64,000 nucleotides of DNA from Microbacterium flavum. Lineage in GTDB: Bacteria > Actinomycetota > Actinomycetes > Actinomycetales > Microbacteriaceae. Shown here in pieces: positions 7,258-17,018 of this stretch. The position numbers and the translations under genes are program-made. The first letter of the stretch is position 1; the number at the start of each line of letters is the position of its first letter. The notes below the pieces were generated by a model. The model saw only the letters and a program-made list of their open reading frames with translations. It was not told the DNA's origin and did no database searches. The DNA is taken from assembly GCF_018717645.1 (NCBI RefSeq), contig NZ_JAFLHG010000009.1, positions 97,652 to 161,651 on the forward strand, given 5' to 3'.

Positions 7258-8289
7258 TCAGGCGGACGCCAGCAGGTCCTGCACCATCGGTGCGACGCGG
7301 GTCCCGTACAGCTCGATCGAATGCAGGAGCTTGCCGTGCGAGAGGGTTCCGTTGGCGTATTTCAGATCGAACCGGTCAGCTCCCAGAGTCTTCACGGTCG
7401 CGGCGATCTTGCGCGCGACGGTCTCCGGCGACCCGGCGTAGATCGCGCCCTCCGGACCGAGGTCGTTCTGGAACTGCAGACGGCTGTAGGGCGGCCATCC
7501 CCGCTCCTTGCCGATCGTGTTGCGGTTCGCCTCCATCGCGGGGTAGAGCTCCTCCCACGCCTGCTCGTCGGTGTCGGCGATGTGTCCCGGGGAATGGATG
7601 CCCACGGGCAGCTGCGGACGCCCGAACGAGTCGAGCGACCGGTGATAGAGGTCGACGTAGGGCCGGAACCGTGCCGCGGAGCCGCCGATGATCGCGAGCA
7701 TGAGCCCGTAGCCATAGCGCGCGGTGCGCACGACGGATTCGGGCGAGCCCCCGACTCCGACCCACGCCGTCAGCCCGTTCTCGGTCTTGGGGAAGACATC
7801 GGCCTTCTCCAGCGCGGCTCGCGTGGTGCCCTGCCACGTCACCGGCTTCTCGAGCATGAGCTGGGAGAAGAGGTCGAGCTTCTCCTCGAAGAGCACCTCG
7901 TAGTCGCCCAGGTCGTAGCCGAACAGCGGGAAGGATTCGATGAACGACCCTCGCCCGAGGATGACCTCGGCGCGGCCTCCGGAGACGGCATCCAGGGTCG
8001 CGAAGCGCTCGTAGACACGCACCGGATCGTCGCTGGAGAGCACGGTCACGGCGGTGCCGAGGTGGATGTCCTTCGTCCGACCGGCGGCGGCCGCCAGCAC
8101 GATCTCGGGGCTCGAGACCGCGAACTCGTGCCGATGGTGCTCCCCCACCCCGAAGAACGCGAGCCCCACCTCGTCGGCCAGCACCGCCTCATCGACGATG
8201 TCACGGATGGTCTGCGCGTCGCTCGTGCGCTCGCCGGCGTCGTCGAAGGTGATGTCACCGAAGGTGTCGAGGCCCAATTTCACATTCAT
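7258..8289 (-). CDS. LLM-class flavin-dependent oxidoreductase
   Basis: Luciferase-like monooxygenase family enzyme of 343 residues, expected to use reduced FMN or F420 in the cytoplasm. Early strands carry KLGLDTFGD, then the family segment EVGLAFFGVGEHHRHEF near residues 40-57, and AVSGGRAEVILGRGSF near residues 100-115, typical of bacterial luciferase-like proteins. ATG at 8289 is the only start that gives a complete first beta-strand; no clear ribosome-binding site is visible. Substrate unknown. The stop lies 14 bases before the MFS start, but that MFS gene has its own promoter. Confidence 0.85.
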   Translation of the reverse strand: MNVKLGLDTFGDITFDDAGERTSDAQTIRDIVDEAVLADEVGLAFFGVGEHHRHEFAVSSPEIVLAAAAGRTKDIHLGTAVTVLSSDDPVRVYERFATLDAVSGGRAEVILGRGSFIESFPLFGYDLGDYEVLFEEKLDLFSQLMLEKPVTWQGTTRAALEKADVFPKTENGLTAWVGVGGSPESVVRTARYGYGLMLAIIGGSAARFRPYVDLYHRSLDSFGRPQLPVGIHSPGHIADTDEQAWEELYPAMEANRNTIGKERGWPPYSRLQFQNDLGPEGAIYAGSPETVARKIAATVKTLGADRFDLKYANGTLSHGKLLHSIELYGTRVAPMVQDLLASA

Positions 8290-8328
8290 GCGAATGGAAA
8301 CCCGCGCACGCGTCGCCGCATTCCCGAG

Positions 8329-10002
8329 TTACTCCGCCAGCGCCATCCGCAGCGTGTCGAGCCCGACCCCGCCGAGCCGCAGAGCACGCATATGGAAGCG
8401 CTTGATGTCGAAGTCGTCGCCCTCGCGCTCGGCCGCCTCATCGCGGATCTGCTCCCAGATGCGCTGTCCGACCTTGTATGACGGTGCCTGACCGGGCCAG
8501 CCGAGGTACCGGTTCACCTCGAACTGGATGAACTCGTCGGACATGTTGACGTTGCGCCGCATGAACTCGAGCGCGTAGTCCGCATCCCAGACCCCGGTCC
8601 CGTCCAAGCGGGGCTTTCCGAGATGCACGCCGATATCGAGGACGACGCGCGCGGCCCGCATTCGCTGCCCGTCGAGCATGCCGAGGCGGTCGGCGGGATC
8701 GTCGAGGTAGCCCAGCTGCTCCATCAGGCGCTCGGCGTACAGGGCCCATCCCTCCGCGTGCCCGCTGGAGCCTGCCAGCAGGCGCCGCCAGGAGTTCAGC
8801 TCGGCGCGGTTGTAGACCGCTTGGGCGATCTGCAGATGGTGGCCGGGAACACCCTCGTGGTACACGGTGGTGAGCTCGCGCCACGTGTCGAAGGAGTCGA
8901 CGCCCTCCGGAACGGACCACCACATGCGACCGGGCCTCGAGAAGTCGTCCGTCGGCCCGGTGTAATAGATCCCGCCCTCGTTCGTCGGTGCGATCATGCA
9001 CTCGAGGCGGCGGATCTGCTCCGGGATGTCGAAATGCGTGCGACCGAGCTCTTCGACCGCACGATCGCTCGTGGCCTGCATCCACTTCTGGAGCGCCTCG
9101 GTCCCGCGGAGCTTGCGGTCCTCGTCCTGTTCGAGGAAGGCGACGGCCTCCTCGACGCTGGCCCCGGGGAGGATCTCGTTCGCGATCGCCTCCTGCTCGG
9201 CCACCATGCGCGCGAGTTCGGCGACGCCCCACTCGTACGTCTCGTCGAGGTCGATCTCCGCCCCGAGGAACTGTCGCGAGTGGAGCGCGTACAGCTCGCG
9301 GCCGACGGCGTCCTCGTCGCTCGCCGCGGGGGCGAGCTCCTCGCGCAGGAAGGCGGCCAGCTCGTCGTAGGCGACCCGCGCCGCACCGGCGTGCTCGGAG
9401 ACCGCGCGAGCGAGAGATGCCGGCAGGTGTCCCTCGGCGGGCGCGGCCTCGTGCGCGAATTCGGCGAAGAAGCCGGTGTCCGAGGTGTACCGGGCGATCT
9501 GCGCCACCACCTCGCGGACCTGTCGACGGGCGGGGACGACACCCGTGCGGATCCCCTCGCGGAGCGTTTCGACGTAGCCGCCGAGCGCCACGGGGACCTG
9601 ACGCAGGCGGTCGGAGATGACGCTCCAGTCCTCGACCGAGTCGGTCGGCATGAGGTCGAACACGCTCCGCACGTCCTGTGCGGGCGACGCGATCACGTTG
9701 ACGTCACGCAGATGTGCACCCGCGTCGAAGAGCTCGAGCTGCAGGCGGAGCTCACCGGTGAGGTCGGCCTTCGTCACGGCATCCACCTCATCGACCGGCT
9801 CTGCGCCCTCGAGCGCCGCGAGCGTCGCGCGCGCCGCGTCACGGCGTGCGAGGTGCCCTGATGGGGAGAGGTCGTCGAGGCGGCGGTTGTGCTCGCTCCG
9901 GCCGATGTAGGTGGCCAGCGAAGGGGCGAGGTCGGCGATCGTGTCGACCCATTCCTCCGCGATCCGATCGATCTGCGTCGGGGTCCGCTGTTCGTCAGTC
10001 AT
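8329..10002 (-). CDS. DUF885 family protein (probable metallopeptidase)
   Basis: Protein of 557 residues matching the DUF885 family. The sequence VYHEGVPGHHLQ near residue 375 contains an H-E-x-x-x-x-H zinc-binding-like motif, and EGWALYAERL follows about 40 residues later, the usual second motif and probable third ligand. No signal peptide is present, so it should be cytoplasmic. Family members are predicted zinc peptidases and the biological substrate is not known. ATG at 10002 has no ribosome-binding site but a leaderless -10 box directly upstream. Confidence 0.82.
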   Translation of the reverse strand: MTDEQRTPTQIDRIAEEWVDTIADLAPSLATYIGRSEHNRRLDDLSPSGHLARRDAARATLAALEGAEPVDEVDAVTKADLTGELRLQLELFDAGAHLRDVNVIASPAQDVRSVFDLMPTDSVEDWSVISDRLRQVPVALGGYVETLREGIRTGVVPARRQVREVVAQIARYTSDTGFFAEFAHEAAPAEGHLPASLARAVSEHAGAARVAYDELAAFLREELAPAASDEDAVGRELYALHSRQFLGAEIDLDETYEWGVAELARMVAEQEAIANEILPGASVEEAVAFLEQDEDRKLRGTEALQKWMQATSDRAVEELGRTHFDIPEQIRRLECMIAPTNEGGIYYTGPTDDFSRPGRMWWSVPEGVDSFDTWRELTTVYHEGVPGHHLQIAQAVYNRAELNSWRRLLAGSSGHAEGWALYAERLMEQLGYLDDPADRLGMLDGQRMRAARVVLDIGVHLGKPRLDGTGVWDADYALEFMRRNVNMSDEFIQFEVNRYLGWPGQAPSYKVGQRIWEQIRDEAAEREGDDFDIKRFHMRALRLGGVGLDTLRMALAE

Positions 10003-10008
10003 GCTCAG

Positions 10009-10014
10009 AGACTA
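10009..10014 (-). promoter_or_regulatory. Leaderless -10 box of the DUF885 gene
   Basis: TAGTCT, six bases, then ATG at 10002. Confidence 0.65.
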
Positions 10015-10067
10015 ATCCAGCACGGACCGGCGCGCCCGGCGCCGGTCCGGCGGAGCTGCTCCTCGGC

Positions 10068-12707
10068 TCAGTGACCGGCCACGTCCCAGTTCGGCCCTCG
10101 GCCGATGTGCACGTCGAGGGGAACGGTGAGCTCCGCGGCGTCGCCCATCCGCTCCCGGATGATGTCCTCGACGGCGGCCGTCTCGCCGGGCGCCACCTCG
10201 ACGACGAGCTCATCGTGGATCTGCAGCAGAACGCGGGAGCGCAGCCCGTCCTCGACCAGCTGATCGTGGATGTGGAAAAGTGCGATCTTCATGATGTCCG
10301 CCGCGGACCCCTGGATGGGCGCGTTGAGCGCCGCACGCTCGGCATTCTCGCGCAGAACGCGGTTCGGGCTGCCGAGGTCCGGGAAGGGACGACGTCGGCC
10401 GAAGATCGTCTCGGTGTAGCCGTCGATACGGGCGCGCTGGACGGACTCGCGCAGGTAGTCGCGCACAGCGCCGAACCGGGCGAAGTACTCCGACATCAGC
10501 TGCTTCGCCTCGGACTGGTCGATGCGCAGCTGCTTGGACAGGCCGAAGGCGGAAAGGCCGTAGACGAGGCCGTAGCTCATCGCCTTGACCTTCGTGCGCA
10601 TCGCGGGAGTGACCTCCGATGGGTCGACGCCGAACACGCGCGCTCCGACGAACCGGTGCAGATCCTCGCCCGAGTTGAACGCCTCGATGAGCCCGGAGTC
10701 GCCGGACAGGTGCGCCATGATGCGCATCTCGATCTGCGAATAGTCCGCCGTCAGGAGCGTCTCGTATCCGTCGCCGACCTCGAAGGCGGCGCGGATGCGG
10801 TGCGATTCCTCGTTCCGGATCGGGATGTTCTGCAGGTTCGGGTCGGTGCTCGACAGACGCCCCGTCTGGCTCCCGGTCTGGAGGTAGGTCGTGTGCGTGC
10901 GACCGTCCTCGCCGAGGGAGACGTCGAGGGACTCGATGATCTGGCGGAGCTTCGTGGCCTCGCGGTGCTGGAGGAGGAGATCGAGGAAGGGATGCGGGTT
11001 CGAATCCTGCAAGTCCGCGAGGACCGCGGCATCCGTCGAGTAGCCCGTCTTGGTCTTGCGGGTCTTCGGCAGCTGCAGCTGCTCGAAGAGCACCTCCTGC
11101 AGCTGCTTGGGCGACCCGAGATTCACCTCGCGGTCGATCTCCGCGAAGGCGCGCTGGGCGATGTCGTCGGACCGCGTGGCGAGCTCGGCGGAGAAGGCGG
11201 AGAGCTTCTCGTGCGAGATCGCGACGCCCGCGAGTTCCATGTCGGCGAGGGTGTCGAGGGTGGGCAGCTCGATGCCCTCGAGAACGGATGCCACGGAATC
11301 CGGCATCTCCGCGCGGATCTCCCCGGTGACCCGGAGCGCGTACCAGGCCAGCTGCGCGGGCGTCGCTCCCTCGGTCTCGGGCACGAGCTGGGTCGGGTCG
11401 GCCTCGGGGAGCTTCTCGTCGAGATACCGGTCGACGAGGTCGCCGAGCCCCTTGTCGGGGAAGCTCGGCCGGAGGAGCCAGCCGGCGAGGATCGGGTCGA
11501 ATGCGAGCCCGCCGAGGCGGATGCCGGCGCGGCGGAGTGCCTTCACCTGCGGCTTCGCGTCCGTGAGGATCTTAGGACTCTGCCCCGCGAGCCAGGGCCC
11601 GAGCGCCGCGGCGACCTCGTCGGTCCAGGTCGCCTCCGCCGCGGCATCGGCCACTGCGACGCCGACCCGGCTCGGTCTGCCGCCCTCGACGGTCACGGTG
11701 AGCGCGATCTCGCCGGGCCGCTCCGCCACCCACGTGGCGAGGTCGTCGGCGGCGAGCTCCGCGGGGACCGGGGCGGCGACGGCGGGCGCCGATGCCGCGG
11801 CCATATCGTCGGCATCCGTCGCCATGGCCTCGAACACGCGCGGCAGGAGCGTCCGGAACTCGAGTCGCGCGAAGATGTCGCGCACGGCTTGCGCGTCGAT
11901 GGGCCGGACCTCGAGGTCGGCGGGCTCCACGGGCAGCTCGACGTCGCGGAGCAGCGCATTCAGAGCCCGGTTGCGACGGACATCGTCCAGATGGGCGCGC
12001 AGATTGCCGCCCACGACGCCGGTGATCTTGTCTGCGTTCTCCAGCAGGGCATCGAGACTCCCCCACTGGGTGATCCACTTGACGGCGGTCTTCTCGCCGA
12101 CCTTCGGGACGCCCGGGAGGTTGTCGCTCGTCTCCCCCACCAGCGCCGCGATGTCGGGGTAGTTGGCCGGCGGCAGTCCGTACTTCTCGACGACGGAGTC
12201 CGGGGTGTATCGCTTGAGCTGGGAGACGCCCTGCACGCTGGGGTACAAGAGCGTCACGTCCTCGGTGACGAGCTGGATCGTGTCGCGGTCGCCGGAGCAG
12301 ACGAGCACATCGAAACCCTCCGCCGCGCCCTCCGTCGCGAGCGTCGCGAGGATGTCGTCGGCTTCGACGCCCTCTTTCGTCAGCACCTGCACGTTCATCG
12401 CCGCGAGGCAGTCCTGCAGGAGGGGGATCTGTCCCTTGAACTCGGCCGGCGACTCGGAACGGTTCGCCTTGTACTCGGGGTACTCATCGGTGCGGAACGA
12501 GTGCCGCGAGGTGTCGAACGCGACCGCGAGGTGGGTCGGCTTCTCCGCCTTCACGAGGTTCACGAACATCGAGAGGAACCCGTAGATGCCGTTCGTGTGC
12601 TGCCCGTCCTTCGTGGAGAAGTTGTCCACCGGGAGCGCGAAGAACGCACGGTACGCGAGCGAGTGGCCGTCGACGACGAGGAGGGTAGGCTTTCCGGAGT
12701 CCGTCAC
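10068..12707 (-). CDS. polA: DNA polymerase I
   Basis: Repair and Okazaki-fragment polymerase of 879 residues. The N-terminal third is the 5'-nuclease/FEN domain (VDGHSLAYRAFFAL at the start, EADDILAT, CSGDRDTIQLV). The middle third corresponds to the 3'-5' exonuclease fold, but the DIET motif and other metal-binding acids are absent, so proofreading is expected to be lost, as in other actinobacterial PolA. The C-terminal polymerase has motif A (ADYSQIEMR), the O-helix (RTKVKAMSYGLVYGLS) and motif C (QIHDELVVEV). The GTG at 12707 follows a leaderless -10 box. It is divergent from the thioesterase gene. Confidence 0.97.
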   Translation of the reverse strand: MTDSGKPTLLVVDGHSLAYRAFFALPVDNFSTKDGQHTNGIYGFLSMFVNLVKAEKPTHLAVAFDTSRHSFRTDEYPEYKANRSESPAEFKGQIPLLQDCLAAMNVQVLTKEGVEADDILATLATEGAAEGFDVLVCSGDRDTIQLVTEDVTLLYPSVQGVSQLKRYTPDSVVEKYGLPPANYPDIAALVGETSDNLPGVPKVGEKTAVKWITQWGSLDALLENADKITGVVGGNLRAHLDDVRRNRALNALLRDVELPVEPADLEVRPIDAQAVRDIFARLEFRTLLPRVFEAMATDADDMAAASAPAVAAPVPAELAADDLATWVAERPGEIALTVTVEGGRPSRVGVAVADAAAEATWTDEVAAALGPWLAGQSPKILTDAKPQVKALRRAGIRLGGLAFDPILAGWLLRPSFPDKGLGDLVDRYLDEKLPEADPTQLVPETEGATPAQLAWYALRVTGEIRAEMPDSVASVLEGIELPTLDTLADMELAGVAISHEKLSAFSAELATRSDDIAQRAFAEIDREVNLGSPKQLQEVLFEQLQLPKTRKTKTGYSTDAAVLADLQDSNPHPFLDLLLQHREATKLRQIIESLDVSLGEDGRTHTTYLQTGSQTGRLSSTDPNLQNIPIRNEESHRIRAAFEVGDGYETLLTADYSQIEMRIMAHLSGDSGLIEAFNSGEDLHRFVGARVFGVDPSEVTPAMRTKVKAMSYGLVYGLSAFGLSKQLRIDQSEAKQLMSEYFARFGAVRDYLRESVQRARIDGYTETIFGRRRPFPDLGSPNRVLRENAERAALNAPIQGSAADIMKIALFHIHDQLVEDGLRSRVLLQIHDELVVEVAPGETAAVEDIIRERMGDAAELTVPLDVHIGRGPNWDVAGH

Positions 12708-12713
12708 CCTGCC

Positions 12714-12719
12714 AGCCTA
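12714..12719 (-). promoter_or_regulatory. Leaderless -10 box of polA
   Basis: TAGGCT, six bases, then GTG at 12707. Confidence 0.65.
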
Positions 12720-12772
12720 GACGCGGGTGCGGACACCCACTCCCCCGCTCCGATCGCTTCCGAAGGTGGACG

Positions 12773-13198
12773 ATGACCGCTCCGAGCCCCGCCCCCGGCC
12801 GAGACCCCATGACCTGGGTCCACGAGCGCGGAATGGGCGCTCTGGCGGAGAAGATGGGGATCGAGTTCGTCGAGTTCTCGATCGAGCGGGCCGTGGCCAC
12901 CATGCCCGTCGCCGGCAACACGCAGCCCGTCGGGCTCCTGCACGGCGGTGCGTACGTCGTGCTCGGCGAATCGCTCGGCTCGATGGCCGCGAACCTCCAC
13001 GCGGGCCCCGACCGCCTCGCAGTGGGGGTGGACATCAACGCGACGCACACGCGATCCGCCACGAGCGGGATCGTCACGGGCGTCTGCACGCCCGTGCACC
13101 TCGGGCGCTCGCTCACCGTGCACGAGATCGCCGTCACCGACGATCAGGGCCGCCGCTGCTCGACGATCCGCATCACGAACATGATCAAGGACCGCTGA
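12773..13198 (+). CDS. PaaI-family hotdog thioesterase
   Basis: Acyl-CoA thioesterase-like protein of 141 residues with a single hotdog fold. The segment NTQPVGLLHGGAYVVLGESLGS contains the HGG turn and downstream glutamate that form the PaaI active site; VGVDINATHTRS and VHLGRSLTVHEIAVTDDQGRRCSTIRI are the following strands. The ATG at 12773 has a GAAGGTGG ribosome-binding site. The family hydrolyses CoA thioesters such as phenylacetyl-CoA or hydroxybenzoyl-CoA, but the substrate here is not known. It converges with pdtaR, 33 bases away. Confidence 0.88.
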   Translation: MTAPSPAPGRDPMTWVHERGMGALAEKMGIEFVEFSIERAVATMPVAGNTQPVGLLHGGAYVVLGESLGSMAANLHAGPDRLAVGVDINATHTRSATSGIVTGVCTPVHLGRSLTVHEIAVTDDQGRRCSTIRITNMIKDR

Positions 13199-13210
13199 GC
13201 GGCATCACCG

Positions 13211-13225
13211 GGCCGCGGAGCGGCC
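13211..13225. terminator. Short hairpin between convergent genes
   Basis: GGCCGC-GGA-GCGGCC (13211-13225) lies between the stops of the thioesterase and pdtaR genes. The stem is only six base pairs and has no T-run, so a terminator role is tentative. Confidence 0.3.
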
Positions 13226-13231
13226 GACGGC

Positions 13232-13852
13232 TCACGCCTTCTTGGGCGAGAGCTGCTCGATGATCGCCTTGGCGACGTCCTGCATCGTCAGGCGGCGATC
13301 CATCGACGCCTTCTGGATCCAGCGGAAGGCCTCGGGCTCGCTGAGACCCATCTTCTCGTTGAGCAGGCCCTTGGCCCGATCGACGAGCTTGCGGGTCTCG
13401 AAGCGCTCGACCATGTCGGCGACCTCGGCCTCGAGCGTGATGATCTGCTCGTAGCGGGCGAGGGCGATCTCGATCGCGGGCAGGAGGTCGTTGGGCGTGA
13501 AGGGCTTGACGACGTAGGCGAGGGCGCCGGCTTCGCTGGCGCGCTCGACGAGTTCCTTCTGGCTGAACGCGGTGAGCAGCACGACGGGGGCGACGTGGTT
13601 CTTGCTGAGCTTCTCCGCCGCGGAGATCCCGTCCAGAACGGGCATCTTCACGTCCATGATCACCAGGTCGGGGCGCAGCTCGGTGGCGAGCTGGACGGCG
13701 GTCTCACCGTCACCGGCCTCACCGACGACGTCGAACCCGTTGTCGCGGAGGATCTCCACGATGTCGAGGCGGATCAGCGATTCGTCCTCGGCGACGACGA
13801 CCCGTCGCGGGCTCGCCGGGCTCGATACGGGGTTCAGTTCCTGCTCAGTCAC
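13232..13852 (-). CDS. pdtaR: ANTAR-domain response regulator PdtaR
   Basis: Two-component response regulator of 206 residues. The receiver domain spans about residues 17-130, with acidic pocket EDE, phosphoacceptor Asp67 (VIMDVKMP), LLTAF and KPF. A coiled coil leads into a C-terminal ANTAR domain (about 140-200), which binds tandem RNA hairpins and causes antitermination. It is the usual partner of the PdtaS histidine kinase, whose gene is not in this window. The GTG at 13852 follows a leaderless -10 box. The gene lies between polA and pyk, the common actinobacterial arrangement. Confidence 0.93.
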   Translation of the reverse strand: MTEQELNPVSSPASPRRVVVAEDESLIRLDIVEILRDNGFDVVGEAGDGETAVQLATELRPDLVIMDVKMPVLDGISAAEKLSKNHVAPVVLLTAFSQKELVERASEAGALAYVVKPFTPNDLLPAIEIALARYEQIITLEAEVADMVERFETRKLVDRAKGLLNEKMGLSEPEAFRWIQKASMDRRLTMQDVAKAIIEQLSPKKA

Positions 13853-13858
13853 CCGTCC

Positions 13859-13864
13859 ATCCTA
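13859..13864 (-). promoter_or_regulatory. Leaderless -10 box of pdtaR
   Basis: TAGGAT, six bases, then GTG at 13852. Confidence 0.65.
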
Positions 13865-13910
13865 GAGCCAGGAGGGAGGTGCACCTTGCGATAGTCTCGA
13901 ATGCGCGTGC

Positions 13911-13991
13911 GCCGGTGTGGCGGAATGGCAGACGCGACCGACTCAAACTCGGTTGTCTTCGGACGTGTGGGTTCGACTCCCACCACCGGCA
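13911..13991 (+). tRNA. tRNA-Leu (anticodon CAA)
   Basis: Class II tRNA. The acceptor stem pairs GCCGGTG (13911-13917) with CACCGGC (13984-13990), followed by discriminator A. The anticodon loop is CTCAAAC with anticodon CAA, reading UUG leucine codons. The long variable arm contains GTC-TTCG-GAC, and the T arm is GTGGG-TTCGACT-CCCAC. The CCA end is not encoded. A strong terminator begins six bases downstream. Confidence 0.96.
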
Positions 13992-13996
13992 CGAAC

Positions 13997-14038
13997 AAGG
14001 GCGGATGCCCCGGGACTCCCCGAGGCATCCGCCCTTTT
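13997..14038. terminator. Bidirectional intrinsic terminator after tRNA-Leu and pyk
   Basis: AAGGGCGGATGCC (13997-14009) pairs perfectly over 13 bases with GGCATCCGCCCTT (14024-14036), ending in a T-run on the plus strand and, because the stem starts with AA, usable from pyk on the minus strand as well. It is the clearest terminator in the window. Confidence 0.88.
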
Positions 14039-14051
14039 CCGCTCGTCCGGC

Positions 14052-15500
14052 CTACTTCTCGGCCTTGTAGATCGGCGCGTTGCCGTTGACGGCGTCGCCG
14101 ATCTTGTGGATGCGGATGTCGTTCGTCGATCCGATGATTCCCGGAGGGGACCCGGAGATCACCACGACCTTGTCGCCCTCCTGCGCCAGGCCGCGACCGA
14201 GGAAGAACTCGTCGACCTGCATGAACATCATGTCCGTGTGCGCGACGTGCTCGACGAGGGTCGACTGGACGCCCCACGTGAGTGCCATGCGGCGGCGGAT
14301 CGCCGGGTCCGCGGCGAAGGCCATCATCGGGATGCCGGGGCGCAGACGCGACATGCGCCGGGCGGTGTCACCGGACTCCGTGAAGATGGCGATGTACTTC
14401 GCCTCGATGAACTCGGCGACCTCGTTCGCGGCGAGGGTCAGGATGCCGCCCTGCGTGCGCGGCTTGGCGCTGAACGGGCGGATGCGCTCGAGGCCGTGCT
14501 CCTCGGTCGACTCGACGATGCGGGCCATCGTCTGGACGGTGACCACCGGGTACTCCCCGACGCTCGTCTCACCGGACAGCATGACCGCGTCGGCGCCGTC
14601 GAGGACGGCGTTGGCGACGTCGGATGCCTCGGCGCGCGTGGGCACCGGGGCATACGTCATCGACTCGAGCATCTGCGTCGCGACGATGACCGGCTTCGCC
14701 ATACGGCGGCACATCTCGACCGCGTGCTTCTGGACGACCGGGACGGCCTCCAGCGGCAGCTCGACGGCGAGGTCGCCGCGGGCGACCATGATGCCGTCGA
14801 AGGCGTCGATGATCTCCTCGAGGTTGTCCACGGCCTGCGGCTTCTCGATCTTCGCGATGACGGGGATCTTGCGACCCTCCTCCGCCATGATCTCGTGCAC
14901 GCGCGTCACGTCGGACGCATCGCGCACGAAGGAGAGGGCGATGAGATCTGCGCCGGCGTTCAGACCCCAGCGCAGGTCCTCCTCGTCCTTCTCGGACAGG
15001 GCGGGGACGCTGACGGCGACACCCGGGAGGTTGATGCCCTTGTTGTTGGACACGGTGCCGGCCACGACGACCTTGGTGGTCACGACAGGACCGTCGACGC
15101 TCACGACCTCGACGCGGACCTTGCCGTCGTCGATGAGGAGGGAGTCGCCCGGCTTGACGTCCCCGGCGAGGCCCTTGAACGTCGTCCCGACGAGGTCGCG
15201 GGTGCCCACGACGTCCTCGGTCGTGATGCGGAACGTCTCGCCGACGGCGAGGTCGTGGGGTCCGTCGGAGAACTTGCCCAGACGGATCTTGGGGCCCTGC
15301 AGGTCGACGAGGATGGCGACGGCACGGCCGGCGTCATCCGCGGCCTTCCGCACGTTCGCGAAACGGACCTCGTGCTCGGCGTAGGAGCCATGGCTCAGGT
15401 TGAGGCGGGCCACGTCGACGCCGGCGTCGATGATCGCTCGGATCATCTCGTACGACTCAGTGGCGGGACCCAGGGTAGCGACGATCTTCGCGCGTCTCAC
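14052..15500 (-). CDS. pyk: Pyruvate kinase
   Basis: Final enzyme of glycolysis, converting phosphoenolpyruvate and ADP to pyruvate and ATP. The 482 residues show the usual N-terminal strand RRAKIVATLGPATES, RLNLSHGSY near residue 35, the active-site region PVIAKIEKPQAVDN near residue 215, MVARGDLAVELPLEAVP, and VIVATQMLESM. The C-terminal allosteric domain is complete. GTG at 15500 is preceded by CGGAGACA and a leader of about 40 bases. Its -10 box overlaps the gltD stop codon. A T-ended hairpin follows the gene. Confidence 0.97.
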   Translation of the reverse strand: MRRAKIVATLGPATESYEMIRAIIDAGVDVARLNLSHGSYAEHEVRFANVRKAADDAGRAVAILVDLQGPKIRLGKFSDGPHDLAVGETFRITTEDVVGTRDLVGTTFKGLAGDVKPGDSLLIDDGKVRVEVVSVDGPVVTTKVVVAGTVSNNKGINLPGVAVSVPALSEKDEEDLRWGLNAGADLIALSFVRDASDVTRVHEIMAEEGRKIPVIAKIEKPQAVDNLEEIIDAFDGIMVARGDLAVELPLEAVPVVQKHAVEMCRRMAKPVIVATQMLESMTYAPVPTRAEASDVANAVLDGADAVMLSGETSVGEYPVVTVQTMARIVESTEEHGLERIRPFSAKPRTQGGILTLAANEVAEFIEAKYIAIFTESGDTARRMSRLRPGIPMMAFAADPAIRRRMALTWGVQSTLVEHVAHTDMMFMQVDEFFLGRGLAQEGDKVVVISGSPPGIIGSTNDIRIHKIGDAVNGNAPIYKAEK

Positions 15501-15548
15501 TGACTGTCTCCGGTCTGTTTTCGGGTTGTTATCGGGGGTGGTCTCAGC

Positions 15549-17010
<1,462 letters not shown>

Positions 17011-17018
<8 letters not shown>

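Noticed and set aside
9846..12776. Very long open frame antisense to polA
   Set aside because: In 70 % GC DNA the antisense frames of real genes stay open. Its composition (Arg, Glu, Val and Asp rich without domains) and full overlap with a certain gene mark it as a shadow. The same holds for the long antisense frames over gltB, carB, trpB and the SNF2 gene.
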